This document shows, in pieces, positions 32,298-43,372 of a DNA stretch of 64,000 bases; positions within the stretch are counted from its first letter, which is position 1; each line of letters starts with the position of its first letter. Origin of the DNA: Staphylococcus warneri (GTDB lineage Bacteria > Bacillota > Bacilli > Staphylococcales > Staphylococcaceae). A model generated the notes under the pieces. That model was not told the DNA's origin, searched no databases, and saw nothing but the letters and a program-made list of their open reading frames with translations. The stretch is from the NCBI RefSeq assembly GCF_900636385.1, contig NZ_LR134269.1, forward strand, positions 868,001 through 932,000, written 5' to 3'. The position numbers and the translations under genes were made by a program.

Positions 32298-33659
32298 GTG
32301 GAAACATTGAAGAAAAATGATGTACTAACAGGCCAGGTTGTAGATTTAACACATGAAGGCCATGGCGTTGTAAAAATTGATAGATATCCGATATTTATCC
32401 CAAATACGTTAATAGATGAGAAGATTGAGTATAAAGTGATTAAAGTAAAGAAAAACTTTGCAATTGGAAAATTAATAAAAGTGATTACTGAAAGTGATGC
32501 TCGAGTAGAGCCACCATGTATATATTATTACAAATGCGGAGGATGCCAACTTCAGCATATGTCATATCAAGCACAACTCAATATGAAAAAAGAACAGGTG
32601 GTTAATTTATTTCACAGAAAAGCAAAATTTACAAATACAGTTATCAAAGATACTGTTGGTATGGAAGACCCTTGGCGATATAGAAACAAATCACAAATCC
32701 CCGTTGGTTTAAGTAAGGATCAGCAACCAATAATGGGATTTTACCGACAACGAAGTCATGACATCATTGATATGGAAAGTTGTTTAATTCAGGATCAACA
32801 ACATCAACAAGTGATGAACGATCTAAAACAACTGATATCTGAGCTAAATATAAGCGTTTATAATGAAAAAACTAAAAAAGGATTACTTCGTCATTTAGTA
32901 GTGAGAACAGGACATTACACGAATCAATTAATGATTATATTAGTGACCAATGGTAAGGCGTTCAAACAAGCTGAATCTCTGGTGGATGCACTAGTTCGAA
33001 AATATCCTAATGTCACAAGTATTAAACAAAATATTAATGATGCACATTCAAATGTGATAATGGGGCCTCAATCTATTACGCTTTATGGTGAAGAAGAAAT
33101 TGAAGATCAATTAAGTGAAGTCACTTTCAATATAAGTGATCAATCGTTCTATCAAATCAATTCACATCAAACAGAAAAATTATATCAACAAGCATTAGAT
33201 TATGCCCAATTAACCGGGGATGAAATTGTACTTGATACATATTGTGGTATCGGTACAATCGCTATATACATGGCTGAAAATGCTCGACACGTATATGGTG
33301 TCGAAGTAGTACCTTCAGCAATTAATGATGCAAATCAAAATGCGACTAAAAACCAATTAGAAAATACAACTTTTGTCTGTGGGAAAGCTGAAGAAGTTAT
33401 TCTAAAATGGAAAGCAGAAGGAATAAGACCAGATGTTGTTATGGTCGATCCACCAAGAAAGGGTTGCGATGAAACGTTCTTAGAAACAATATTAGAACTT
33501 AATCCTAAACGAATTGTATATATATCATGTAATCCGTCTACACAACAACGTGATGCACACATACTTAATCATCAGTATGATTTAAAAGAAATTACACCTG
33601 TTGATATGTTCCCGCAAACAACACATATTGAAACAGTGGCATTATTTGAAAGAAAATAA
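32298..33659 (+). CDS. rlmD: 23S rRNA (uracil-5-)-methyltransferase RlmD/RlmCD type
   Basis: This 453-residue SAM-dependent enzyme methylates the C5 of uridine in 23S rRNA. Parts in order: N-terminal TRAM domain (LTGQVVDLTHEGHGVV), iron-sulfur cluster cysteines in PPCIYYYKCGGCQLQHM (near residue 74) with a fourth in MESCLIQD, and the SAM-binding region VLDTYCGIGTIAIYMA. The catalytic cysteine is in VYISCNPSTQ, preceded by VMVDPPRKGC. I chose the GTG at 32298, 7 bases after GGGGGA. Staphylococci carry paralogs, so the exact uridine target is uncertain. Confidence 0.87.
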   Translation: METLKKNDVLTGQVVDLTHEGHGVVKIDRYPIFIPNTLIDEKIEYKVIKVKKNFAIGKLIKVITESDARVEPPCIYYYKCGGCQLQHMSYQAQLNMKKEQVVNLFHRKAKFTNTVIKDTVGMEDPWRYRNKSQIPVGLSKDQQPIMGFYRQRSHDIIDMESCLIQDQQHQQVMNDLKQLISELNISVYNEKTKKGLLRHLVVRTGHYTNQLMIILVTNGKAFKQAESLVDALVRKYPNVTSIKQNINDAHSNVIMGPQSITLYGEEEIEDQLSEVTFNISDQSFYQINSHQTEKLYQQALDYAQLTGDEIVLDTYCGIGTIAIYMAENARHVYGVEVVPSAINDANQNATKNQLENTTFVCGKAEEVILKWKAEGIRPDVVMVDPPRKGCDETFLETILELNPKRIVYISCNPSTQQRDAHILNHQYDLKEITPVDMFPQTTHIETVALFERK

Positions 33660-33814
33660 TATCATTTGTCGAGATATTTGAAGAAGTTGATTGCTAAAAC
33701 AAGACGATTATTAAAATTATATTACAAGCAACTTACTTTCTTGAAAATACCTTTAGTATCAATCCTAAACAATGTATACTAAAGTTGATTTTAGAGAAAA
33801 ATGGAGGGTTGGTT

Positions 33815-34357
33815 GTGCATAAAATTGATTTGTTTCCACATAAAATTAATATTCGTCGCTTTGTATTAATGCAAATTGTTTTAATTATGTTTGTCATATT
33901 ATTTACATATAAGTGGGCTTATACCGTGACACATATTATAGAACAAAATATTGTTATGAACTTAGTTTATGGTTTTGCTGGCTTTTTAGTTTTATTAATT
34001 ATTCATGAGTTGATACATCGTGTATTATTTATTTTATTTTCTAAAGGTGAAAAGCCTAAAATGAAATATAAAAAGGGAACAATGTTATTACAATTTACTG
34101 AAACTTGCTTTAACAGATGGCAATTTAGCACAATCATGTTAGCGCCTCTTGTATTAATAAGTTCACTTTTACTTGTACTAATTAAGACTTATGCATATTC
34201 CTCGTTGATATTTATGTTTAGTATCCATATTGGCTATTGCGTGCTTGATGTTTTATTAGTGTCGTTAGCACTTGCCAGTAATTTTAAATATATTCAAAAA
34301 TATGATGAAGGATTATATCTATATCAACACAAACCTAGTCAAATGAATCAAGAATAG
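33815..34357 (+). CDS. DUF3267 membrane protein with HExxH motif
   Basis: This 180-residue protein has about four transmembrane helices (near residues 15-35, 45-65, 105-125 and 130-155). The second helix ends in LLIIHELIHRVLF, whose H-E-L-I-H is a zinc-metalloprotease signature. This fits DUF3267, a family of putative intramembrane metalloproteases. I chose the GTG at 33815 because GGAGG lies 7 bases upstream. The substrate is unknown, and whether it is an active protease is inferred only from the motif. Confidence 0.75.
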   Translation: MHKIDLFPHKINIRRFVLMQIVLIMFVILFTYKWAYTVTHIIEQNIVMNLVYGFAGFLVLLIIHELIHRVLFILFSKGEKPKMKYKKGTMLLQFTETCFNRWQFSTIMLAPLVLISSLLLVLIKTYAYSSLIFMFSIHIGYCVLDVLLVSLALASNFKYIQKYDEGLYLYQHKPSQMNQE

Positions 34358-34368
34358 TCAATCATTAT

Positions 34369-34405
34369 AGTCATCTTTCTTAAAAGAGAAGATGGCTTAT
34401 TTTAA
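34369..34405 (+). terminator. Terminator after the DUF3267 gene
   Basis: A stem of about 12 bp with G-T pairs (AGTCATCTTTCTT against GAGAAGATGGCT) and an AAAA loop is followed by a short T-rich tail. Confidence 0.55.
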
Positions 34406-34498
34406 TGCCTTAATTTAAAAGCATGAAATTCGTGAATCGTCGTCATACATTTTATAATAAAAGTAAGATAATACTAAAAGTGAAAGTGTGGTGAAATA

Positions 34499-35569
34499 AT
34501 GGAAGAAAGAAGAATTATTCACATTGACATGGATTACTTTTTTGCGCAAGTTGAAATGAGAGATAATCCGAAACTAAAAGGGAAACCAGTAATTGTTGGA
34601 GGAAAGGCAAGTAACAGAGGGGTCGTTTCTACTGCATCTTATGAAGCTAGAAAATATGGTGTGCATTCTGCCATGCCCATGTCACAAGCACATAAACTAT
34701 GTCCTAATGGTTATTATGTAACGAGTCGCTTTGATGCTTATAGGGAAGCTTCTAAGAAAATTATGGACATATTTCGCAGTTATACTGAAATTGTAGAGCC
34801 CTTATCTTTAGATGAAGCTTATTTAGATATTACACATTTAGTGAGACCTGATCTACCAGCTTCTAAAATAGCTAATTTTATACGAAGAGATATATTAGAA
34901 CAAACTGAATTAACAGCGTCTGCGGGGGTATCTTATAATAAATTTTTAGCGAAATTGGCAAGTGGCATGAATAAGCCTAATGGCCTCACAGTAATAGATT
35001 ATAATAATGTACATGACATTTTAATGAATTTGGATATTGGTGAATTTCCAGGTGTTGGAAAAGCATCGGAAAAGGTCATGCATGATAATCAAATTTTTAA
35101 TGGTCAAGACTTATACAATAAGGATGAATTTGAATTAATACGTTTGTTTGGAAAAAGAGGGAGGGGTTTATACAATAAAGTAAGAGGTATTGACCATAAT
35201 GAGGTAAAATCGACCCGAATACGAAAATCTGTAGGAACAGAACGTACTTTTGCAACAGATGTTAATGATGATGATGAGATTTTAAGAAAGGTTTGGGAAT
35301 TATCTGGAAAAACGGCGGAAAGATTAAATAAGTTACAAAAATCAGGTAAAACTGTGACGGTGAAAATTAAAACCTATCAATTTGAGACGTTATCAAAGCA
35401 AACCAGTTTAAGGGATCCTGTTAATTCAGAAACAGATATTTATAATATTGCCTATTCACTTTATACTGATTTGAAAGATCCTGATGTACCTATACGATTA
35501 ATAGGTGTTACAGTAGGTAACCTAGAGCAATCAGCATATCGCAATATGACTATATATGATTTTATATAA
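34499..35569 (+). CDS. dinB: DNA polymerase IV (Y family)
   Basis: This 356-residue translesion polymerase shows the palm metal ligands in [13 protein letters not shown] (residues 8-20) and [11 protein letters not shown] (near residue 103). Thumb helix-hairpin-helix (FPGVGKAS) and little-finger domains follow. It lacks a recognisable C-terminal beta-clamp peptide longer than the final YDFI region. GTGGTGAAATA precedes the ATG. I found no LexA box of the form CGAAC-N4-GTTC upstream, so SOS control here is not supported. Confidence 0.93.
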   Translation: MEERRIIHIDMDYFFAQVEMRDNPKLKGKPVIVGGKASNRGVVSTASYEARKYGVHSAMPMSQAHKLCPNGYYVTSRFDAYREASKKIMDIFRSYTEIVEPLSLDEAYLDITHLVRPDLPASKIANFIRRDILEQTELTASAGVSYNKFLAKLASGMNKPNGLTVIDYNNVHDILMNLDIGEFPGVGKASEKVMHDNQIFNGQDLYNKDEFELIRLFGKRGRGLYNKVRGIDHNEVKSTRIRKSVGTERTFATDVNDDDEILRKVWELSGKTAERLNKLQKSGKTVTVKIKTYQFETLSKQTSLRDPVNSETDIYNIAYSLYTDLKDPDVPIRLIGVTVGNLEQSAYRNMTIYDFI

Positions 35570-35613
35570 AAGGCTAGTAATGTAAGATAATGTCTACATT
35601 ATTAGCCTTTATC
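35569..35613. terminator. Bidirectional terminator between dinB and the exonuclease gene
   Basis: A 16-bp stem (arms 35569-35584 and 35595-35610, one G-T pair) has a 10-base loop. Both genes run into it: the dinB stop abuts its left arm and the exonuclease stop codon lies inside its right arm. Confidence 0.8.
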
Positions 35614-36156
35614 TTTTAAATCTTTACCATAGATATTGAGCATGCTTGGTAAATCATCATAATGTTTTAATAATCTAAAGGTGATCATTGCACAAGCTTT
35701 CGCATCATTCAACGCGTCATGATGCCCATGGAAATCAAGTTGATAATAGTCCATCATGTGTTTTAAGCCATAGCGATGTGATTGTACTGTTCTTTTTGCT
35801 AATTGATATGAACAAAAATAAGTAAGATGAGGTGTTTCTAACCCTATGGCTTGAATACTTTGATGGAGTACATTCATATCAAATGCAGCATTATGCGCCA
35901 CGACTGGAAGTTGATCGATAAACTGCATCATATAGGGATATACATATGAAAAATTTGGAGAGGATGCTACATCTTCTGGATGTATACCATGTACACTAAT
36001 ATTTTGTTCAGAAAAATAATCATTTGGATTGACTAGAGTATGGAAGGATTCTGTAATTTGATTTTCTATTACTTTAACCATACCTACTGAACATATGCTA
36101 GTACGTTTTCCATTAGCAGTTTCAAAGTCTAGTGCGACAAATGCATTCTCGCTCAT
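35602..36156 (-). CDS. DnaQ-like 3'-5' exonuclease
   Basis: This 184-residue DEDDh exonuclease has Exo I AFVALDFETANG (residues 5-16), Exo II VVAHNAAFDMNVL, and Exo III HHDALNDAKACA with the catalytic histidine. It resembles the epsilon proofreading domain but stands alone. It could trim DNA or RNA ends, and the substrate is unknown. I chose the ATG at 36156 because AAAGGAG lies 7 bases upstream; the longer frame to 36177 would include that site. It converges with dinB. Confidence 0.85.
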   Translation of the reverse strand: MSENAFVALDFETANGKRTSICSVGMVKVIENQITESFHTLVNPNDYFSEQNISVHGIHPEDVASSPNFSYVYPYMMQFIDQLPVVAHNAAFDMNVLHQSIQAIGLETPHLTYFCSYQLAKRTVQSHRYGLKHMMDYYQLDFHGHHDALNDAKACAMITFRLLKHYDDLPSMLNIYGKDLKDKG

Positions 36157-36295
36157 TGTATCGCTCCTTTCTATCAAAGATCATAAAATATATTTTAATA
36201 TATCAAAGCTATAATGGATAGTAAAAGGGAAAAGGTTAACATCTATAAACATTCTAATTAGGGAATGTGTTTTGAAAAATGATTTTTGAAATTTC

Positions 36296-36337
36296 ACGAA
36301 AAAAACTGCCAATTAACTTATTAGGTTAATTGACAGT
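36296..36337 (-). terminator. Intrinsic terminator of ftnA
   Basis: A 13-bp stem with one mismatch (ACTGCCAATTAAC against GTTAATTGACAGT) has a 7-base loop. On the minus strand it ends in TTTTTTCG. Confidence 0.75.
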
Positions 36338-36377
36338 CCCTCTGTTGTTAATCAATGATTTAAAGAGTTATTTTAAA

Positions 36378-36878
36378 TTATTCTTCGTCAAATGTACGAG
36401 TAGCTAATTCTTTTTCATATAAATATAGAGTATTACAGTCATCACCAATTCGATTTAAGTAATCGATATGAGTTTCGAACATTGATTCTTCTTCGACTTG
36501 TTCGTCTAAGAACCAGTTTAAGAATGAAATTGTAGCATAATCTTTATCTTTATGTGCGATTTCTGATAAATTGTAGAAACGTTTTGTTACATCTTGCTCT
36601 TGAGCTAGACCGTCTTTAAATGTTTCTAAAATAGAACTAAAATCTACTTTAGGTGCTGGTAATGCAGTAAATTTCGCATGTCCACCACGATCGTTAATAT
36701 AATCATAGATTTTTTTACCATGGTATCTTTCTTCTTTAGCTTGTTGAATGTAGAAGTTTGCAAATCCTTCGTATGATTGAGAATCGCAATAAGATGCCAT
36801 TGCCATATATGCGTGAGCAGCAAAATACTCGTGATTCATTTGTTCATTTAATGCTTCTAATAATTCTTTGTTTAACAT
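36378..36878 (-). CDS. ftnA: Bacterial ferritin
   Basis: This 166-residue four-helix-bundle protein forms a 24-mer cage that oxidises and stores iron. Ferroxidase ligands are visible: Glu in [13 protein letters not shown] (residues 11-23), E-x-x-H in [10 protein letters not shown], and the later [12 protein letters not shown] chose the ATG at 36878 (GAGGTG upstream), which gives the standard staphylococcal length. A PerR box and promoter lie upstream, consistent with the peroxide-responsive control known for S. aureus ftnA. It has its own terminator. Confidence 0.95.
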   Translation of the reverse strand: MLNKELLEALNEQMNHEYFAAHAYMAMASYCDSQSYEGFANFYIQQAKEERYHGKKIYDYINDRGGHAKFTALPAPKVDFSSILETFKDGLAQEQDVTKRFYNLSEIAHKDKDYATISFLNWFLDEQVEEESMFETHIDYLNRIGDDCNTLYLYEKELATRTFDEE

Positions 36879-36930
36879 AATATTCACCTCATATGAAAAT
36901 TTTCATTTTCTTTCTCTGTTGACTAAAATG

Positions 36931-36974
36931 AGTATAACAAACTTATTCTCATTCGTAAATAATAATTATTATAA
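36931..36974 (-). promoter_or_regulatory. ftnA promoter with PerR box
   Basis: TAATAATTATTATAA (36960-36974) matches the PerR consensus TTATAATNATTATAA at all but one position. Read on the minus strand, TTTACG, a 17-base spacer and TATACT follow, placing the box at the upstream edge of the -35 region. The box lies between divergent ftnA and murT. Confidence 0.7.
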
Positions 36975-37071
36975 TCTGGAGTGCATTTTTATCTTTTTAA
37001 TTGAGAATCTTTTTAGTTATACCCTCTGCATGTTATAATTATGCGAGTGAATAGTAATAGGGAGGAAACAA

Positions 37072-38385
37072 ATGAGACAATGGACTGCAACCCATTTAGC
37101 GAAGTTAGCGCGCAAGGCAAGTAGAGCCGTGGGTAAAAATGGAACTGACTTACCAGGTCAAATCGCACGTAGAGTGGATCAAAATATATTAAGAAAATTA
37201 TCAGAACAAGTTGATGATATTGTCTTCATAAGTGGTACAAACGGTAAAACAACAACATCTAACTTAATTGGACATACATTAAAGGCTAATCAAATTGATA
37301 TTATTCATAACAATGAAGGTGCCAATATGGCAGCAGGTATTACATCTGCCTTCATTATGCAAACAACAAAGCAAACTAAAATCGCTATTATTGAAATAGA
37401 TGAAGGATCGATACCGAGAGTACTTAAAGAAGTAACGCCATCTATGATGGTATTTACAAACTTCTTTAGAGACCAAATGGACCGTTTTGGTGAAATAGAC
37501 ATCATGGTAAATAATATTGCTAAATCAATTAGTGATAAAGGTATAAAACTATTATTAAACGCAGATGATCCATTTGTAAGTCGACTTAAAATAGCAAGTG
37601 AGACTCGTATTTACTATGGTATGAAAGCACATGCTCATGAATTTGAACAAAGTACAATGAATGAAAGTAGATATTGTCCAAATTGTGGTCGTTTACTTAA
37701 ATATGATTACATACATTATAATCAAATTGGTCATTATCATTGTGAATGTGGCTTCAAACGTGAACAACCTAAATATGAAGTATCTTCCTTCGAAACATCA
37801 CCGTTCCTAAAATTAAATATAGGAAATGCCACATTTAATATGAAAATTGCTGGTGATTTTAATGCATACAATGCGCTTGCAGCCTATACTGTGTTAAGAG
37901 AATTAGGATTAAATGATGCATCTATTCAAAAAGGATTTGAAACTTATACATCTGACAATGGCCGTATGCAGTATTTTTCTTTAAATCAAAAAGAAGCGAT
38001 GATTAACTTAGCTAAAAATCCAGCAGGAATGAATGCAAGTTTATCAGTTGGCGAGCAATTAGAAGGACGTAAAGTATATGTTATTAGTTTAAATGATAAT
38101 GCTGCAGATGGAAGAGATACGTCATGGATTTATGATGCAGACTTTGAAAAACTGAGTCATCAAGATATTGAAGCAATTATTGTTACAGGTAATCGTGCTG
38201 AAGAATTACAACTAAGATTAAAATTAGCTGAAGTGGATGTACCTGTAATTCTTGAAAGGGATATATATAAAGCAACTGCTAAAACAATAGACTTTACAGG
38301 GTTTACAGTAGCGATACCGAACTATACTTCATTATCACCGATGCTAGAACAATTGAATCGTTCTTTTGAAGGAGGACAATCATAA
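37072..38385 (+). CDS. murT: Lipid II isoglutaminyl synthase, MurT subunit
   Basis: This 437-residue Mur-ligase-like subunit works with GatD to amidate D-glutamate of lipid II to D-isoglutamine, using ATP. Visible parts: P-loop [16 protein letters not shown] (near residue 52), a Cys4 zinc-ribbon insertion with CPNCGRLL and HCECGFKR (about 202-227), and a C-terminal DUF1727 domain with [18 protein letters not shown] precedes the ATG. It overlaps gatD by one base (TAATG). Amidation is needed for cross-linking and beta-lactam resistance in staphylococci. Confidence 0.95.
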   Translation: MRQWTATHLAKLARKASRAVGKNGTDLPGQIARRVDQNILRKLSEQVDDIVFISGTNGKTTTSNLIGHTLKANQIDIIHNNEGANMAAGITSAFIMQTTKQTKIAIIEIDEGSIPRVLKEVTPSMMVFTNFFRDQMDRFGEIDIMVNNIAKSISDKGIKLLLNADDPFVSRLKIASETRIYYGMKAHAHEFEQSTMNESRYCPNCGRLLKYDYIHYNQIGHYHCECGFKREQPKYEVSSFETSPFLKLNIGNATFNMKIAGDFNAYNALAAYTVLRELGLNDASIQKGFETYTSDNGRMQYFSLNQKEAMINLAKNPAGMNASLSVGEQLEGRKVYVISLNDNAADGRDTSWIYDADFEKLSHQDIEAIIVTGNRAEELQLRLKLAEVDVPVILERDIYKATAKTIDFTGFTVAIPNYTSLSPMLEQLNRSFEGGQS

Positions 38386-39110
38386 TGAAGCACGAATTAA
38401 CGATATATCATTTTATGTCCGATAAATTAAATTTATATAGTGATATTGGTAATATTATTGCCTTAAAAATAAGAGCCAAAAAAAGAAATATTAAAGTGAA
38501 TGTGGTAGAAATTAATGAAACAGAGGGTGTAACATTTGATGATTGTGACATCTTCTTTATTGGCGGTGGCAGTGATCGTGAACAATCACTTGCTACAAAA
38601 CAATTAAGTAAAATTAAAACTCCATTAAAAGAAGCTATTGAGGATGGAATGCCTGGTTTAACTATTTGTGGTGGATACCAATTTTTAGGAACTAAATATA
38701 TTACACCAGATGGTACAGAATTAGATGGGTTAGGTATTTTAGATTTCTATACTGAATCTAGAGAAGATCGATTAACTGGTGATATCATTATCGAAAGTGA
38801 TACGTTCGGAACAATTGTTGGTTTTGAGAATCACGGGGGAAGAACTTATCACCAATTTGGTACCCTAGGTCGAGTGACACATGGTTATGGTAATAATGAT
38901 ACGGATTGTAAAGAGGGTATCCACTATAAGAATTTACTAGGAACTTATCTACATGGTCCTATCTTACCTAAAAACCATGAAGTTACAGATTATTTATTAG
39001 AAAAAGCTTGTGAAAGAAAAGGTATACCATTTGAACCAAAAGAAATAGATAATACTGAAGAAGAAGCTGCCAAACAAGTTTTAATAGATCGTGCAAATAA
39101 AAGTAAATAA
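38385..39110 (+). CDS. gatD: Lipid II isoglutaminyl synthase, glutamine amidotransferase GatD
   Basis: This 241-residue class I (CobB/CobQ-like) glutaminase supplies ammonia to MurT. The nucleophilic cysteine is Cys95 in [11 protein letters not shown]. The histidine is in [17 protein letters not shown], and an IGGGSDREQ loop is present. It is translationally coupled to murT through TAATG, with GGAGGA in the end of murT. A terminator follows. Confidence 0.95.
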   Translation: MKHELTIYHFMSDKLNLYSDIGNIIALKIRAKKRNIKVNVVEINETEGVTFDDCDIFFIGGGSDREQSLATKQLSKIKTPLKEAIEDGMPGLTICGGYQFLGTKYITPDGTELDGLGILDFYTESREDRLTGDIIIESDTFGTIVGFENHGGRTYHQFGTLGRVTHGYGNNDTDCKEGIHYKNLLGTYLHGPILPKNHEVTDYLLEKACERKGIPFEPKEIDNTEEEAAKQVLIDRANKSK

Positions 39111-39115
39111 TTTAA

Positions 39116-39160
39116 AAGAAGAGGTTGCGACTTTTATAACGAGTCGCAACCTCTTCTTTC
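39116..39160. terminator. Bidirectional terminator after murT-gatD
   Basis: A perfect 17-bp stem (arms 39116-39132 and 39142-39158) with a 9-base loop lies between convergent gatD and the exporter-like gene. The right arm ends in TTCTTTCTT. Confidence 0.85.
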
Positions 39161-39177
39161 TTATATTTGACATCACC

Positions 39178-40164
39178 TTAAGCATAACGATGATCTAATA
39201 TTTTATAGATTAACAATATTTCATAAATAAGGTGACTTTTAATCTGATTTTGATCAAATTCTTCTAGCTGCTTCACTGATGATTTTAGTGTTGAAGCGGA
39301 TTTTCGTTCACGTTTAAATGTACCATCACATAGAATTTGGCTAATACTTGTACTAATTTTTAGAATCGCCATTTTTTCTTCAGGTGTAAAGAATACGTGT
39401 GCATCTTTAGGTAAATAAATAATGTTCGCTAAATGGGTCATCAGTAATCGATTAGTATAAGCTCTATTCGTTAATTTATTTAGTTTTTTCCAATCATCAG
39501 CCTTGTTCTGATGATATGTGAGCTCATCACGTTGATACCCAGTTAGCATATCGATTTTCTGGTTTAAATTACTGATTTGAATAATCTTTTTATTACTTTT
39601 ATCAGACTGAAATCGACCAAGTAACAATTCATGACATCGTTGATTAAATAATGCGTACATTTTTTCTTCAGAGTCATAAAGATGATCTTCTAACTGATTA
39701 TAATATTTAGGTGGTAAAATCATAAAATTGACTAGACCTGCTGTAACTAATCCAATTAAGGCAGTTAATAAACGTGAAAAGAAGTTAAATACATAAGCTT
39801 CATGTATACCTGGTATCATTGCAACTGACGTTAATACTGCTACTGTCGTACCTACTTGCAAATTGAGTTTAGTACAAGCTAAAATCGTCAATGTTGCACT
39901 TAATGCATAAGCAAATGGCGATTGGTCGCCAAATATAAATGTAAATATAACTGCAAATAATGCGCCAATAACTGTAGCAGGTAAACGGCGATAGCCTTTT
40001 TTAATTGAGGCTTTAGCAGTAGGTTCTATTGTTACTATAGCAGTTAATATGGCAAATATTGGTGTGAGATTTAATAGCATACAAAAGACAGTTGTAAAAA
40101 ATGTAGCTAAACCTGTCTTGATAGTGCGTGCACCAATGAGATTTTTATACCATTTTTCATTCAA
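39178..40164 (-). CDS. Aromatic acid exporter family protein (ArAE/FUSC type)
   Basis: This 328-residue membrane protein has about five N-terminal hydrophobic helices (residues 12-150) containing [38 protein letters not shown] (shown in part) and [12 protein letters not shown] helical cytoplasmic domain follows. This fits the aromatic acid exporter (DUF939/FUSC-like) family. The TTG start at 40164 has AAGGGGG 8 bases upstream. It has a clear paralog in this window at 60489-61583. Transport substrate and physiological role are unknown. Confidence 0.8.
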   Translation of the reverse strand: MNEKWYKNLIGARTIKTGLATFFTTVFCMLLNLTPIFAILTAIVTIEPTAKASIKKGYRRLPATVIGALFAVIFTFIFGDQSPFAYALSATLTILACTKLNLQVGTTVAVLTSVAMIPGIHEAYVFNFFSRLLTALIGLVTAGLVNFMILPPKYYNQLEDHLYDSEEKMYALFNQRCHELLLGRFQSDKSNKKIIQISNLNQKIDMLTGYQRDELTYHQNKADDWKKLNKLTNRAYTNRLLMTHLANIIYLPKDAHVFFTPEEKMAILKISTSISQILCDGTFKRERKSASTLKSSVKQLEEFDQNQIKSHLIYEILLIYKILDHRYA

Positions 40165-40309
40165 AATGTTGTCCCCCTTGAAAAGGGAATTTTTAAAACG
40201 ATTTACGCTTTTACAAATTCTCTTTCTTAATCAAACAAAATAAAGTCATTTCTATGCATTCATGTTTAGTATATCAAAAAATTTTTGCTATAATAAGATA
40301 GAATAATAA

Positions 40310-41086
<777 letters not shown>

Positions 41087-41125
41087 AGTATATTCTTCCT
41101 TTAGATAGTAAAGTTATTCATTTTA

Positions 41126-41201
41126 CTTAGACTAAGACTAAAGGACTAACAAGATATGGTTCCGGAGCCTATTACTGATGGTTTCGGAATTGTTTTATAA
41201 T
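41126..41201 (+). promoter_or_regulatory. vra operon control region with possible VraR site
   Basis: CTTAGACTAAG (41126-41136) is a perfect inverted repeat within a run of ACTAA repeats. Downstream are TTACTG and TATAAT (41196-41201) spaced by 18 bases. VraR is known to activate its own operon from palindromic ACT/AGT-containing sites, so this is the likely site. The imperfect hairpin 41158-41191, possibly the map terminator, overlaps the promoter. Confidence 0.35.
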
Positions 41202-41229
41202 AGAACCTAATCAAGGGCGAGGTGGTTCT

Positions 41230-41616
41230 ATGAATTACATGGAGATTTACTTAAATAAAATATTTAAAACATCATTACGATACAATATTGATGATTATAA
41301 AATGAAATTAGACAAAAAATTGAAAGATATTGAAGAGTATATAGCTTATTTAAGTGAAAAGCGAATGCAACTCAAAAAGTTAATTGACAGTATTTCTTTA
41401 GCATTAGAAAATAAATATATAGATATCGCAGATTTATATAATATTAGATGTGCAGAAGAGGTACATGATAATGAAATTGCGTCATTAAGAAATAATTTAA
41501 ATCAAATTGAAGCGTATTGTGCTCAAATTGAGTCTAAAATAAGTGAACAAGCAAAAGAGAAAATGACTATAGAAAAAGAATGTCATTTAATTCATTATAT
41601 GAGTGCTGTGGCATAG
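41230..41616 (+). CDS. vraU: VraU, first gene of the cell-wall stress operon
   Basis: This is a 128-residue soluble protein, largely alpha-helical and coiled-coil (about residues 25-115, with Leu, Lys and Glu heptads). I recognise no enzymatic motif. It is identified by position as the first gene of the vraUTSR operon, which in S. aureus responds to cell-wall inhibitors. GAGGTGG lies just before the ATG. An ATG at 41239 is also possible. VraU has no well-defined role. Confidence 0.8.
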   Translation: MNYMEIYLNKIFKTSLRYNIDDYKMKLDKKLKDIEEYIAYLSEKRMQLKKLIDSISLALENKYIDIADLYNIRCAEEVHDNEIASLRNNLNQIEAYCAQIESKISEQAKEKMTIEKECHLIHYMSAVA

Positions 41617-41630
41617 AAAGGTGGCGAATC

Positions 41631-42332
41631 ATGACACATAAATATATATCAACAGAATTGTTGATAGTTTTTACAGCATTAATGATTATTGCTAATTTTT
41701 ATTATATATTCTTTGAAAAAATAGGCTTTTTACTCGTTTTACTTTTAGGATGTGTACTTGTCTATGTAGGATATATTTACTTTCATAAAGTACGAGGTTT
41801 GTTATCCTTTTGGATTGGTACTTTATTAATTGCATTCACCTTATTATCTAATAAATATACGATTATCATTTTGTTTATATTTTTATTGATATTAATTGTA
41901 AGGTACTTAATTTATAAATTTAAACCTTTAAAAGTAACAGCAACTGAAGAAGAAGTTACATCGCCAGCATTTATTAAGCAGAAATGGTTTGGTGAGCAAC
42001 GTACACCAGTATATGTATATAAGTGGGAAGATGTTCAAATCCAACATGGAATTGGAGATATTCATATCGATTTGACTAAAGCCGCGAATATTAAAGATAA
42101 CAATACTATTGTTGTGAGACATATATTAGGTAAAGTTCAAGTGATTGTGCCATTAAATTATAATATTAATATCCATGCTACTGCATTTTATGGTTCAGCA
42201 AATATAAATGAAAAATTATATAAGATAGAGAATAATAATATTCATGTTGAAGAGAAGACAAAAGAAGAAAATTATACGGTTAATGTCTATGTATCAACAT
42301 TTATTGGTGACCTAGAGGTGATATATAGATGA
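41631..42332 (+). CDS. vraT: VraT, LiaF-like membrane sensor partner
   Basis: This 233-residue protein has about four transmembrane helices in residues 8-105. A C-terminal LiaF-type domain (about 135-233) has [23 protein letters not shown] and [11 protein letters not shown]. VraT (YvqF) is needed for VraS to sense cell-wall damage in S. aureus. I chose the ATG at 41631 (AAAGGTGGCG upstream) rather than the open frame from 41580 that overlaps vraU. It overlaps vraS by 4 bases (ATGA). Confidence 0.9.
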   Translation: MTHKYISTELLIVFTALMIIANFYYIFFEKIGFLLVLLLGCVLVYVGYIYFHKVRGLLSFWIGTLLIAFTLLSNKYTIIILFIFLLILIVRYLIYKFKPLKVTATEEEVTSPAFIKQKWFGEQRTPVYVYKWEDVQIQHGIGDIHIDLTKAANIKDNNTIVVRHILGKVQVIVPLNYNINIHATAFYGSANINEKLYKIENNNIHVEEKTKEENYTVNVYVSTFIGDLEVIYR

Positions 42333-43372
42333 ATCACTATATAAGAGCTATTGGGTCAATGCTGATATTGATATATAGTATGTTAACGGCGTTCTTATTT
42401 ATTGATAAAGTTTTTGTCAACATCATTTACTTTCAAGGAATGTTTTATACACAAATTTTCGGTATTCCAGTGTTCTTATTTTTAAATATTATAGTTATAT
42501 TATTATGTATTATAGTTGGATCAGTTCTAGCATATAAAATTAATCAACAGAATGATTGGATTAAAACTCAAATTGAGCGATCAATTGAAGGGGAAACTGT
42601 TGGAATTAATGATCAAAATATTGAATTGTATAGCGAGACGTTAGAAATATATCATACACTTGTCCCGTTAAATCAAGAGTTACATCGATTAAGAATGAAA
42701 ACACAAAATTTAACTAACGAAAATTACAATATGAATGATGTTAAAGTTAAAAAGATTATTGAAGATGAGCGACAACGCTTAGCTAGAGAATTACATGATT
42801 CTGTAAGCCAACAATTATTCGCTGCGAGTATGATGTTATCTGCAATAAAAGAAACACAGTTAGAACCACCATTAGATCAACAAATACCCGTACTTGAAAA
42901 GATGGTCCAAGATTCACAACTAGAGATGAGAGCATTGTTACTTCATTTAAGACCATTAGGATTAAAAGATAAATCATTAGGTGAAGGTATTAAAGATTTA
43001 GTCATTGACCTTCAAAAGAAAGTACCAATGAAAGTAGTGCATGAAATTCAAGAATTTAAAGTGCCAAAAGGAATTGAGGATCATTTATTCAGAATTACAC
43101 AAGAAGCAATTTCAAATACATTGAGACATTCTAATGGCACAAGAGTAACGGTTGAATTATTTAATAAGCAAGATTATCTGCTTTTACGTATACAAGATAA
43201 TGGTAAAGGTTTTAATGTAGATGAGAAACTTGAACAAAGTTATGGATTAAAGAATATGCGTGAACGTGCACTAGAAATTGGTGCTACCTTCCATATCGTA
43301 TCGTTACCAGACTCTGGTACACGTATTGAAGTTAAAGCACCATTAAACAAGGAGGATTCGTATGGCGATTAA
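42329..43372 (+). CDS. vraS: Sensor histidine kinase VraS
   Basis: This 347-residue membrane kinase has two N-terminal helices (about 10-30 and 43-70) with a very short external loop, the intramembrane-sensing type. A HisKA_3 dimerisation domain follows, with the phosphorylated His156 in [16 protein letters not shown]. The HATPase domain contains [11 protein letters not shown] and DNGKGF. It responds, with VraT, to inhibition of peptidoglycan synthesis and phosphorylates VraR. It overlaps vraT by 4 bases and vraR by 11. Confidence 0.95.
   Translation: MNHYIRAIGSMLILIYSMLTAFLFIDKVFVNIIYFQGMFYTQIFGIPVFLFLNIIVILLCIIVGSVLAYKINQQNDWIKTQIERSIEGETVGINDQNIELYSETLEIYHTLVPLNQELHRLRMKTQNLTNENYNMNDVKVKKIIEDERQRLARELHDSVSQQLFAASMMLSAIKETQLEPPLDQQIPVLEKMVQDSQLEMRALLLHLRPLGLKDKSLGEGIKDLVIDLQKKVPMKVVHEIQEFKVPKGIEDHLFRITQEAISNTLRHSNGTRVTVELFNKQDYLLLRIQDNGKGFNVDEKLEQSYGLKNMRERALEIGATFHIVSLPDSGTRIEVKAPLNKEDSYGD

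Noticed and set aside
34357..34498. Search for a LexA box upstream of dinB
   Set aside because: No CGAAC-N4-GTTC-like sequence is present; SOS control of dinB is not supported here.
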